Source: Callipepla californica brunnescens (taxonomy: Eukaryota > Chordata > Aves > Galliformes > Odontophoridae). Taken from it: 64,000 bases of DNA. The notes beneath the pieces are model-generated. The model was not told the origin of the DNA, did not search any database, and saw only the letters and a program-made list of their open reading frames with translations. Shown here piece after piece: positions 21,458-33,285 of this stretch (positions within the stretch are counted from its first letter, which is position 1; each line of letters opens with the position of its first letter). The stretch spans positions 496,001 through 560,000 of the forward strand of contig JALIRH010000123.1 in NCBI GenBank assembly GCA_023055505.1, in the 5' to 3' direction. Made by a program: the position numbers and the translations under genes.

Positions 21458-24400
21458 GTTGGAATAGGACCGATGCCGGCTGATTAGAGAAGGCGCTATT
21501 GAGTGCACGGCAGCCGGCTGACTGGCGTCTTTCTTCAGCGGCAAAAGCAGCAGGAGCCGCGATTGATGCGATTGAATGGGAATCCGCGGCTAAGCGCGGT
21601 TCGAGCATCAAACTCTCGGCCGCTTTTTCTCTGCTTCTTAAAGGGGGCTATTCCGATGCTCCGGTGACAAGGTTTTCTGGGGAACCCTTAGAAGCGGTGG
21701 AATCACACACGCCTTTGGGAGAGGAACCAGCTTTCCGTACTTAACGCCTCTCCATTGCTTCCATAGTTCTGAAAAACATCCCTTTTTGAGAGAGAATGAG
21801 AAAGATCCGCGGGTATTGTAAGAAAATTGAAGTGAATGTGTTAGATTGAGGAAGTAAAAAGGATAAGAGCACTGGTCAGAGAAAAGAATGAAAACGTGCT
21901 CGCAGATGAATGAACGATGCAGACATACGTTGCACTCAGTAGCAGAGCAGAATGAGAATCAAAACTTTCCTTCCCATTAACACTGGGATCCAGCACACAT
22001 TCTCTTCCAACTCCTGAAACCGAGTCACTTTCACGTGTAAACCGCGAATTGTTGGAATAGGACCGCTACCGGCTGATTTTTGAAAAGCCGCGATTCAGTG
22101 CACTGCTGCCGTCTGACTGGCGTCTTTCTTCAGCGGCAAAAGCAGCAGTAGCCGCGATTGATGCGATTCGAGCCTGAGACGCGGTTCTTCGCGGTTCGAA
22201 CATTAACACGCTGCCGGTTTGCTTTGCTTGTTAAAAGTGGCTTTTGCAACGCTCCGCTGACAGTGTTTTTGGGGAACGCTTAGAAGAGGTGGAATCAAAC
22301 ATACATTTGGACGAAGAAACAGCTTGACGGACTTAACGCTACTATTTCACTTCCTTAGTTCTGTATACCATACCGTTCCAAAAGAGAATCGGAAATGTAC
22401 TTGTGTTCGACAAGTAAAACTTGTGTGACGGTATTAAAAAGAGGTAGGAAAAGGAATAACAAGACTGCTCAGAGAAAAGAATGAAAACGTGCTCGTAGAT
22501 GAATGAACGATGCAGACATACGTTGCATTCTGTAGTAGAGCAGAATGACAATCAAAACTTTCCCTCCCACTAACATTGGGATGCAGCATACATACACTTA
22601 CAACTCCTGAAACGGAGTCACTTTCACGTGTAAACCGCGATTTGTTGGAGAAGAACCGCTACCGGCTGATTACTGAAGCCGCGATTCAGTGCACTTTTAC
22701 CGGCTGACTGGCGTCTTTCTTCAGCGGCAAAAGCAGCAGGAGCCGCGATTGATGCGAGTGAATGGGAATCCGCGGCTAGGCGCAGTTCGATCATCAAACT
22801 CTCGGCCGCTTTTTCTCTGCTTCTTAAAGGGGGCTATTCCGATGCTCCGGTGACAAGGTTTTCTGGGGAACCCTTAGAAGCGGTGGAATCACACACGCCT
22901 TTGGGAGAGGAACCAGCTTTCCGTACTAACGCCTCTCCATTGCTTCCATAGTTCTGGAAAACATCCCTTTTTGAGAGAGAATGAGAAAGATCCGCGGGTA
23001 TTGTAAGAAAATTGAAGTGAATGTGTTAGATTGAGGAAGTAAAAAGGATAAGAGCACTGGTCAGAGAAAAGAATGAAAACGTGCTCGCAGATGAATGAAC
23101 GATGCAGACATACGTTGCACTCAGTAGCAGAGCAGAATGAGAATCAAAACTTTCCTTCCCATTAACACTGGGATCCAGCACACATTCTCTTCCAACTCCT
23201 GAAACCGAGTCACTTTCACGTGTAAACCGCGAATTGTTGGAATAGGACCGCTACCGGCTGATTTTTGAAAAGCCGCGATTCAGTGCACTGCTGCCGTCTG
23301 ACTGGCGTCTTTCTTCAGCGGCAAAAGCAGCAGTAGCCGCGATTGATGAGATTCGAGCGGAATCCGAGGTTCTGAGCGGTTCGAATATTAACACGCTGCC
23401 GGTTTGCTGTGCTTGTTAAAGAAGGCTTTTGCAACGCTCCGCTGACAGTGTTTTTGGGGAACACTTAGAAGAGGTGGAATCAAACATACATTTGGAAGAA
23501 GAAACAGCTTGACGTACTTAACGCTTCTATTTCACTTCCTCAGCTCTGAATATCATACCGTTGCAAATGACAATCGGAATTTTCCGTTTGTTTGTCAAGA
23601 AAAACTTGTGTGACTAGAGGTGCTAAAAAAGGTTACAAGACTGCTCAGAGAAAAGATTGAAAACTTGCTCGCAGATGAATGAATGATGCAGGCATATGTT
23701 GCATTTAGTAGCAGTGCAGAATGAGAATCTAAACTTTCCCTCTCACTAACACTGGGATCAGGCATCCATTCACTTACAACTCCTGAAACGGAGTCACTTT
23801 CACGTGTAAACCGCGATTTGTTGGAGTAGGAACGCTACCGGCTGATTATTGAAAAGCCGCGATTCAGTGCACTTTTACCGGCTGACTGGCGTCTTTCTTC
23901 AGCGGCAAAAGCAGCAGGAGCCGCTATTGGTGCGATTGAATCGGATTCCGCGGCTAGGCGCGGTTCGAGCATCTAACTCTCGGCCGCTTTTTCTCAGCTT
24001 CTTAAATGGGGCTATTACGATGCTCCGGTGACAAGGTTTTATGAGGAACATTTAGAAGCTGTAGAATCACACATACCATTGGGAGAATTAAATATTCGTA
24101 CTTAACTCCTCTCCATTGCTTTCATAGTTCTGAAAAACATACCTTTTTGAGAGAAAATGAGAACGATCCACGTGTATTGGAAGAAAATTGAAGTGAATGT
24201 GGTAGATTGTGGAAGTAAAAACGATACCAACACTGGTAGGAGAAAAGAATGAAAACGTGCTCGCAGGTGAATGAATGATGCAGACTTACGTTGCATTCAG
24301 TAGCAGAGCAGAATGAGAATCAAAACTTTCCCTCCTATTGACACTGGGATCCAGCACACATTCTCTTACAACTCCAGAAACGGAGTCACTTTCACATGTA

Positions 24401-25622
24401 AACCGCGATTTGCTTGATTAGGACCGCTACCGGCTGATTAATGAAAAGCCGCGATTCAGTGCACTGCTGCTGTCTGACTGGCGTCTTTCTTCAGCGGCAA
24501 GAGCAGCAGGAGCCGCGATTGATGCGATTGAATGGGAATCCGCGGCTAAGCGCGGTTCGAGCATCAAACTCTCGGCCGCTTTGCTCTGCTTCTTAAAGGG
24601 AGCCATTACGAAGCTCCGGTGACAAGGTTTTATGAGGAACATTTAGAAGCGGTAGAATCACACTCGAGAATCAAATCTTTCCCTCCCACTAAGTTTGGGA
24701 TCCAGCATGCATTCTCTTACAACTCCTGAAACGGAGTCACTTTCACGTGTTAGACGCGATTTGATGAAATTTGACCGCAACCGCCTAATTATTGATGCCG
24801 CTATTCAGTGCACGTCTGTCGTTTTATTGGCGTCTTTCTTCAGCGGGAAAAGCAGCAATAGCCGCGATTGATGCGATTCGATCCTGATACGCGGTTCTTC
24901 TCGTTTCAAATAGAAAGCTCGCAGCAGTTTTGTTCTGCTTTTTAAAGAAGGCTTTTGCAATGCTCCGATGACAGTGTTTTTGGGGAACGTTTCGAAGCTG
25001 TTGAATCACACAATGCATTTGGTAGAAAAAACAGCTTGACGTATTCAACGCTACTATTTGACTTCTTTAGCTCTGAATATCATACCGTTCCAAATGAACA
25101 TCGGAATGATCCGTTTCTTCGACATCAAAACTGGTGTGTCGGTATTATCTAGAGGTACTAAAAAGGATAAGAACACTGCTCAGAGAAAAAGAATGAAAAC
25201 GTGCTCGCAGATGAATGAATGATGCAGACATACGTTGTATACAGTTGCAGAGCAGAATGAGAATCAGAACTTACCCTCGCATTAATATTAGGATTCAGCT
25301 TCCATTCACTTACAACTCCTGAAACGGAGTCACTTTCACATGGAAACCGCGATTTGCTTGATTAGGACCTCTGCCGGCTGATTCTTGAAGCCGCTATTCA
25401 TTGCACGGCACCTTGATGACGCTCGTCTTTCTTCAGCGGCAAAAGCCGCAGGAGCCGCGATTGATGCCATAGAATCGGAATTCGCAGATCAGCGCCATTC
25501 GAACAGAAAGCTCGCTGCTGGTGTGATCTACTTGTAAAGGGGGCATTTGCGATGCTCTGATTATACGGTTTCTTGCTGAACATTTCGAAGCAGTGGAATC
25601 ACACCTGATTTGTCTAGAGGAG
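21458..25622 (+). repeat. ~590-bp satellite, ~7.5 monomers, A/B dimer organisation
   Basis: Monomers start near 21458, 22051, 22644, 23236, 23820, 24412, 24773 and 25356, with lengths about 593, 593, 592, 584, 592, 361 (internally deleted), 583 and a truncated last copy. Shared landmarks in each are ACCGGCTGATT, TGACTGGCGTCTTTCTTCAG, GATGAATGAACGATGCAGAC and GGAGTCACTTTCACGTG. Units 1, 3, 5 and 6 carry CTCTCGGCCGC (type A); units 2, 4 and 7 are a second type (B; ACACGCTGCCGG in 2 and 4). Units 1-2 and 3-4 are near identical, giving a ~1.18-kb dimer. No convincing protein frame exists. I do not recognise the satellite. Confidence 0.9.
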
Positions 25623-26069
25623 AAATGACACCTAAGACTATTGCTAACCCGAAACCTAATCCAAGCTCCAACCTTTACCCTATCCACAATCTTTGCCCTA
25701 ACTCACAACCTAACCCTCAACCTCAACCTAACCAGAACCCTAAGCCTTACTTGAAATGCTAAACCTAACCCTAACCCTAACCTCAAACCTAGCACTAACC
25801 CTACTCCCAACCAAAACCACAACTCTAATCCTAAACCTAAAGCTAACTCTAAATCTAAAGCTAAGCCTAATACTTACCCTTGACCCAAATCGTCTCCATA
25901 AGAATCACTGTAACTATTACCCGAATCCTAACTCTACCTTCAAGCTATCCCTAACTCTGATCCTAATCCAAAACCCAAATTGAAGCCCAACCCTAAACCT
26001 TGAACAAAGCATTACCACAACCCTCACCTAACTGGAAACCAAAACCAAAACCTAGCCCTAAAGCTAACC

Positions 26070-27890
26070 CCAAACCCAATCCAAACCCCAAACCTACTCC
26101 TATTCCTAAACCTTATCTTAACCCTAAACCAAACCCAAACCCAAGGCCCTCCCCTTCTCTCAGCCTAACACTCAAACTAACCTAAACCCGAAACTAACCC
26201 TACATTTATCCTAATCTTATCCATATTCTAAGGCCTAACCCTACTCTGACCAGAAAGCTCATGTTGTCTAAAATCTACCCCTTACCTAAAACCTAAATCG
26301 ACAAAAAAACCTAACCCGAAACCTCAACCTAACTCTTCTCCTAACTAGAACACCAGCACTTCACCTTACCCTAACTGGAAACCTAGGACTAAATCCTTAC
26401 CTTGTCCAGAACCCTATTCCTAACCCAAACCAGAATTCTAACCTCTACCCTAACCAAAACCCTTCCCCTAAACCTAAACCTAATGCTACCCTCAACCAAA
26501 CCCTAGCCCTAAATCCTACCCTAAAACCAACACCACGTTTAAGCTCAAACCTCAAGCCTCAAAGAAAGCATCAGATTACCGCAGATCTCACCTAACACTA
26601 ACCCCAATCCAATCCCTACTACTAACCCCAAACCCAATACAAACCCCAAAACTATTCCTATTCCTAAACCTAACACTAAGCCAGAACCAAACCCAAGGCC
26701 TACCCCTTCTCTCAGCCTGACACTCAAACTAACCTAGACCTGAACGCAACGCTAAATCAAATACTAAAACTCACCCTTAGCCAAGGCCCTTTTAGGACCC
26801 TTCCCTGGTCCTAAAACTAAAGAGAACCCTGCCCCTTCCACTAAACCTTCATCTACATCCCTAAACCTCACCCTAAACCTAAATCTACACCAAAACCTAA
26901 CCCTAACCCTAACATGTCTTCTAACTGTAAAACTAACGCTTCACCTAACCCGAACTGAAACCCCAGGACTAAACCTTACCTAACACCTAGCTATATTCCT
27001 AACCCTATCCTGAAACCTAACGTTAACCCTAACCCTAAAAACAACTTGGAACCAAACCCTAACCCTAACCTAACCCTTATCAGAACCCTAAATCTAATCC
27101 TAACCGTTACCTCAATTGAACTCCAATTCTTCCTGAAATCTAAATGGGACCTTCAAACCAACCCCAGATTGAAGCCCAACCCTAAACCTAACACAAAGCA
27201 TTAGATTACCACAGCCATCACCTAACTCTAACCCCAGCCTTAACGCTAATACTATCCCAAACACTATTCCAATTCCTAAACCCAACACAAACCCAAAAAC
27301 ACAAAGCCTACAATTCTCACAGCCTAACACTGAAAGGAAACCTAAATCTTACCCTAACTCTAAAACTAATCCAAAGCATGACCACAATTTAAACTCTAAA
27401 TCTACCTTCAAACTAAAGCTGACCCTAACACCAACCTCAAGTAAAAGCCCAACCCTAAGCCTAACACAAAGCATTAGATTACCACAACACTCACCTAACT
27501 TCTAACCCCCACCCTAACACTAATACTAAAGCAATCAGATTCCAAATACTAACCCAATTCCTATTCTGAAACCCAAAACTATTCCAAAAACAAACCCAAG
27601 GCCTAACCTTTCTCTCACCCTAACAATCAAAGAAAACCTATTCCTAAACCTAATCCTAAATCTAGTCCTAACCCTAACCCTCACCCTTAATCTAACTCCA
27701 ACCCCCACCCAGAAGCTAACACTTAGCATTGTACAATACCTAAACGTACCCCTAATCCTTATCACTAAACCTAAAAGGAACCTGAAACATAGTGCTAAAT
27801 CCGAACCCTAACCCTGAAGACTAACGCTAACAATGAACCAATTCCTATACCTTTTCCTTCCTCCAAATTGATTCCTAGCACTAACCCTAA
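26070..27890. repeat. Telomere-like segmental duplication, copy 1 (partner 31072-33285)
   Basis: The two segments match at an offset of 5002 from 26070/31072. After about 27198 the offset becomes 4730 because copy 2 lacks about 272 bp. Copy 1 retains the empty target site of the solo LTR (AACTC at 27694-27698). Confidence 0.88.
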
Positions 27891-28530
27891 CCCTACATTA
27901 ACCCTATCCTAACCCTAACCCTAACCCTAGCCCTAAACTACATTAACCCTAACCCTAACCCTAACACTAACCCTAGCCTTAACCTAACTCTAACCCTAAC
28001 CCTAACCCTAAACCTAATGCTAACCCTTACCCTACCCTAACCCTAACCCTACCATACCCTAACCCTAACCTACCCTAACACTAACCCTAACCCTAACCCT
28101 AACCCTAAACCTAAACCTAACCCTAACCCTAATTCCTAACCCTTACCTTAACTGTATCACAATCCCTATCCTAATTCTTACCCTAACCCTAACCCTTACC
28201 TAACCATAACCCTAACCCTAACCCTAACCCTAACCCTAACCCTAACCCTAACCCCAACCCTAACCTAACCCTAACCCTAACCCTAACCCTAACCCTAACC
28301 CTACCCTAACCCTAACCCTAACCCTAACCCTAACCCTAACCCTACCCTAACCCTAACCCTAACAATAAATTTAACCTTAACCCTAACCCTAACCCTAACC
28401 CTACCCTAACCCTAACCCTAACCCTAACCCTAACGCTAACCCTAACCCTAACCCTAACCCTACCCTAACCCTAACCCTAACCCTAACCCTAACCCTAACC
28501 CTTACCCTAACCCTAGCCTAACCCAAACCC
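27890..28530 (-). repeat. Near-perfect interstitial (CCCTAA)n tract
   Basis: The longest uninterrupted perfect or near-perfect CCCTAA runs of the window are here, for example around 28208-28260 and 28280-28330, with occasional CCCTA slips. It is much purer than the flanking degenerate arrays. Confidence 0.85.
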
Positions 28531-29385
28531 TAATCCTAACCCTACCCTAACCCTAACCCTAACCTTAACCCTAACCCTAACCCTACTTTACCCTAACCCT
28601 AATCCTAACACTATCTCTAACTTTATTCCTTACCCTAACACTAATCCAATCCCGAACCCTAACCCTAATCCTAGCCCTAACTCTAACTTTATTCGTAACC
28701 CTACCCCTAATCCAAACAATAACCCTTACCCTAATCAAACCCTATCCCTATTCCTAACCCTTACCCTAACCGTATCACAATCCCTATCCTAACTCTTACC
28801 ATAACCCAAACCCTAACCTAACCCTAACCCTAACCCTAACCCTATCCCTAACCCTAACCCTAACCCTAACCCTACCCTAACCTTAACTCTACCCTAACCG
28901 TATCCCTACCCTAACCCTAACCCTAATCCTAGCCCTTACTCTAACTTTATTCCTAACCCTACCCCTGATCCAAACACTAACCCTAACCTTAATGTAACCC
29001 TAACCCTATTCCTAACCCTTACCCTAACTGTATCCCATTCCCTATCCTAACTCTTACCATAACCCTAACCCTGATGCTAATGCTAACCCTAACCCTGAAT
29101 CTAACCCTTACCCTAACCCTATCCCTTACCCAGAAGCTAACACTTAGCGTTGTACAATACCTAACCGTACCCTAACCCTATCCCTAAACCTAAAAGGAAC
29201 CCAAACTCTAACCCTAAATCTGTCCCTGAGCCTAACCTTCAACCTTACCCTAACCTTAACCCTAACCCTGTTCCATTCTCTAAACATATCTGTATGCATT
29301 ACCTTCATCCTAACTCGAACTCTACCCTAACCCTATCCCTTTGACCCCAACACAAAACCCAGATTGAGCCTGACCCTAACCTAGG

Positions 29386-30885
29386 TAGCATCAAGTGTAT
29401 GTAGGGTGAATTTGAGTTTTAGGGTCAAAGTTAAATTGTTAGTTTTAGGGTTAGGGTGAAGGATTGCTTTAGTTCTAGTATTAGGGTGTTTGGGGTTAGG
29501 GTTAGGGTAAGGATTTTGGAGTGGATTAGGTTTAGGGTCAGGTTTGGGGGAGTTTTGGGGTTAGGGTTAGATTTAGGATTAGGGTTAGCAAAAAAGTTGT
29601 TTTAGTTTTAGTTTAGGTTAGTGCTAGGATTAGGTTGAGTGTTCTTGTGAAGTTTAGGTTTAGGGTTAGGTTTAGGTTTAGATTGAGGTTTAGGGTAAGG
29701 AGTAGGGTTCATTTGACTTTTAGGGTCAGAGTAGAGTTAAGTCGTGTTAGGGTTAAGGTTAAGAACAGGATTCAGATTCCAATTAGGTTTTGGGTTCCTA
29801 CTAGGGATAGGCCTCAAATTAGTGTTAAGGTTAGGGTTAGGGTTAGGTATAGGGAAAGGGTTAGTGTTAAGGCCAGGGCAAGTGTATGGTTTAGGGTAAA
29901 GATTGGATTTAGGGTTAGGTTTAGATGTAGGTTTGGTTTGATCGTTAGGGTGTGAGAAGGCACCGGCCTTGGATTTCATTTGGAGATTGGGTAAGGTTTA
30001 GGAACAGGAATAACATTGGTGTTTAAAAGATGATTAGTGTTAGTATTAGGGATAGGGTTACGGTTAGAGTTTAGTTAGGGTTGTTAGTTTTAGAATGAGG
30101 GATAGGGGTATGGTTTGGTCTAGTACTTGGGTTAGGGTTTGGGATAGTCATAGCATTAGTGTTAGGGTTAGGGTTCCGTTAGGGTTGTGGTAATCTGATG
30201 CTAGGTGTTGGGATTAGGGTTGTGCTTAAATGTGGGTTTGGTTTGAGGGTCAGAGTTAGGGTTAGGGTAGAGTTAGAATTAGGGTAAGAGTTAGGATTAG
30301 GTTTAGGATTAGGATAAAGATTAGGTTAGGATTAGTGTTGGCTTTAGGGTTGTGTCTGGGAGAAGGGTTAGTGTTAGGGACAGACTTAGGGTAAGAGTAA
30401 GTGTTAGGAATAGGCATAGGTTTTGGGAAAGTTTCAGAGTTTGGACTGGATTTATGATTAGGGTTAGGGACAAAGATTTTTTGAGATTTGTGATTAGATT
30501 TAGGGAGAAAAGTAGGCTGACTTGTGGTGTTAGCAGTAGGTTTAGGTTTAGGTTTAGGTTTAGGTTTAGGATTCCATTTGTATTTCTTGATCGAGGTTGG
30601 GTTAGTTGGAGTGTAAAGGTCAGAGTAGGGTTAGGCCTTGGGATAGGGTTAAGGTTTGGAATAGGATTAGGATTCAAATGATGTTACGGGTTGGTGTTAG
30701 GGTTAGGGAAAGGTTAGGATCAGGGTTGAGGTCAGGGTTAGGTATAGGAAAAGGGTTAGTGTTAGGGCTAGGGCAATTGGAAGGGTTAGGCTTAGGCTTA
30801 GATATTAGGGTTAGGTTTAGGCGGAGGTTTGGTTCGAGTGTCAGGGTGAGAGAAGGGGTAGGCCTGGGGTTTGGTTTTGGGTTAC
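29386..30885 (+). repeat. Degenerate telomere-like repeat, TTAGGG strand
   Basis: The strand returns to TTAGGG-type within a few dozen bases of 29385, giving a CCCTAA-to-TTAGGG switch. The GTGGTAATCTGATGC island lies at 30187. Confidence 0.88.
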
Positions 30886-31071
30886 ATCATACAAATCATC
30901 CCATACATTAGCTGGGGTGGGAGGTGCAAGGAACAGCCAGCAAAGTGCTGAGTTCATTCCAATCAGAGGACCTGAAGATCGGGTAGCTACTATCAAACCG
31001 TTTGTGTTGCCAATTCCGATGATATTTATGGGGCCCTGATGTTATGGTTCAGTGGGGAGTCACTATCAAGT
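30886..31071 (+). pseudogene. pro: Retroviral protease C-terminal fragment
   Basis: A 186-bp non-telomeric scrap translates as a protease C-terminal part: residues such as AEFIPIRGPEDRVATIKPF, then, after a one-base frameshift near 31024, an LWG.DVMVQWGVTI block typical of alpha/beta-retroviral proteases. Neither the active-site aspartate nor flanking genes are present. It lies exactly between a TTAGGG array and a CCCTAA array. Family assignment rests on motif memory only. Confidence 0.6.
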
Positions 31072-33285
31072 CCAAACCCAATCCAAACCCCAAACCTACT
31101 CCTATTCCTAAACCTTATCTTAACCCTAAACCAAACCCAAACCCAAGGCCCTCCCCTTCTCTCAGCCTAACACTCAAACTAACCTAAACCCGAAACTAAC
31201 CCTACATTTATCCTAATCTTATCCATATTCTAAGGCCTAACCCTACTCTGACCAGAAAGCTCATGTTGTCTAAAATCTACCCCTTACCTAAAACCTAAAT
31301 CGACAAAAAAACCTAACCCGAAACCTCAACCTAACTCTTCTCCTAACTAGAACACCAGCACTTCACCTTACCCTAACTGGAAACCTAGGACTAAATCCTT
31401 ACCTTGTCCAGAACCCTATTCCTAACCCAAACCAGAATTCTAACCTCTACCCTAACCAAAACCCTTCCCCTAAACCTAAACCTAATGCTACCCTCAACCA
31501 AACCCTAGCCCTAAATCCTACCCTAAAACCAACACCACGTTTAAGCTCAAACCTCAAGCCTCAAAGAAAGCATCAGATTACCGCAGATCTCACCTAACAC
31601 TAACCCCAATCCAATCCCTACTACTAACCCCAAACCCAATACAAACCCCAAAACTATTCCTATTCCTAAACCTAACACTAAGCCAGAACCAAACCCAAGG
31701 CCTACCCCTTCTCTCAGCCTGACACTCAAACTAACCTAGACCTGAACGCAACGCTAAATCAAATACTAAAACTCACCCTTAGCCAAGGCCCTTTTAGGAC
31801 CCTTCCCTGGTCCTAAAACTAAAGAGAACCCTACCCCTTCCACTAAACCTTCATCTACATCCCTAACCCTTACCCTAAACCTAAATCTACACCAAAACCT
31901 AACCCTAACCCTAACATGTCTTCTAACTGTAAAACTAACGCTTCACCTAACCCGAACTGAAACCCCAGGACTAAACCTTACCTAACACCTAGCTATATTC
32001 CTAACCCTATCCTGAAACCTAACGTTAACCCTAACCCTAAAAACAACTTGGAACCAAACCCTAACCCTAACCTAACCCTTATCAGAACCCTAAATCTAAT
32101 CCTAACCGTTACCTCAATTGAACTCCAATTCTTCCTGAAATCTAAATGGGACCTTCAAACCAACCCCAGATTGAAGCCCAACCCTAAACCTAACACAAAG
32201 CATTAGATTACCACAGCCATCACCTAACTTCTAACCCTGACCCTAACACTAATACTAAACCAAAACAGATTCCAAATACTAACCCAATTCCTATTCTGAA
32301 ACCCAAAACTATTCCAAAAACAAACCCAAGGCCTAACCTTTCTCTCACTCTAACAATCAAAGAAAACCTATTCCTAAACCTAATCCTAAATCTAGTCCTA
32401 ATCCTAACCCTCACCCTTAATCTAACCCTGTCAACGGTTTACCGGGCTGGATCGGCCCGGTTCCGTGACGATTGCTGCGGGGACCCACGGACCCACGCCC
32501 CAGGAAAGGGCAAGGAAAAAGGGAAAAGGGAAAAGGGAGATGGGCCTAGAAACAAAACAGCGGCAACGATCTGAGGAGGAAAGCTAATTTACTAAATAAG
32601 ATATTAGAAAACAAAATAACACAATATAATACAATGTAATTGGAATTGAGGCTAATGAATCAAACAAAATGAGCAAGAGAGAGTGTCCGATAAACCGAAG
32701 GCCTTACGCTAACGCTGAAGGCGATACGGCAGCGAGCACCCACTGCTGAGTCGATCCCAAAGGAAAGAGAGTGTCCCGTGACCGCTGAGGGTTTTTATCT
32801 GTTCCCTCTGAGCGGAAAACACGTAAAAATACAAAGCATCGCAAAGTCCTCTGGGGAATGTAGTGCTTCTTCTCTTCTCAGACAGGTATACCTGGAATTA
32901 TCAATGATCTATGGAGCTGGAGTATTAGCTCTTCAACTCCTAATGCAATACATGATGTTATGATGTGGAATACCAGTACCAAAAAATCATAAAACCATGA
33001 CAAACCCCAACCCCCACCCAGAAGCTAACACTTAGCATTGTACAATACCTAAACGTACCCCTAATCCTTATCACTAAACCTAAAAGGAACCTGAAACATA
33101 GTGCTAAATCTGACCCGAACCCTAACCCTAAACTTCATCCTATTCCCAAACCTCGCCCTATTCAGAACCCTATTCCTAACCCGAACACTAACCCTTACTC
33201 TATTACTAACTTGAAGACTAACCCTAACAATGAACCAATTCCTAAACCTTTTCCTTCCTCCAAATTAATTCCTAACACTAACCCT
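31072..33285. repeat. Telomere-like segmental duplication, copy 2, carrying a solo LTR
   Basis: Matches 26070-27890. Relative to copy 1 it lacks about 272 bp between two direct repeats containing GCATTAGATTACCAC, has gained a solo LTR at 32429-33002, and has about 86 extra bases near 33120-33220. It begins immediately after the protease scrap. Confidence 0.87.
32429..33002 (-). mobile_element. ERV-L solo LTR, 574 bp, 5-bp target duplication AACCC
   Basis: The sequence runs from TGTCAACGG to CCATGACA and matches the LTRs of the provirus at 40258-48050, with scattered differences. It is flanked by AACCC at 32424-32428 and 33003-33007. The paralogous segment at 27694-27698 keeps the unoccupied site (AACTC), which confirms the boundaries and a 5-bp duplication. 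No internal retroviral sequence remains, so the LTRs recombined. Confidence 0.95.

Larger units (their letters stand above)
25623..29385 (-). repeat. Degenerate telomere-like repeat, CCCTAA strand
   Basis: The strand switches here: the plus strand is now C-rich (CCCTAA, CCTAAACC). The island complementary to GTGGTAATCTGATGC occurs at 26568, 27198 and 27471. Open frames are low-complexity by-products. Confidence 0.9.
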
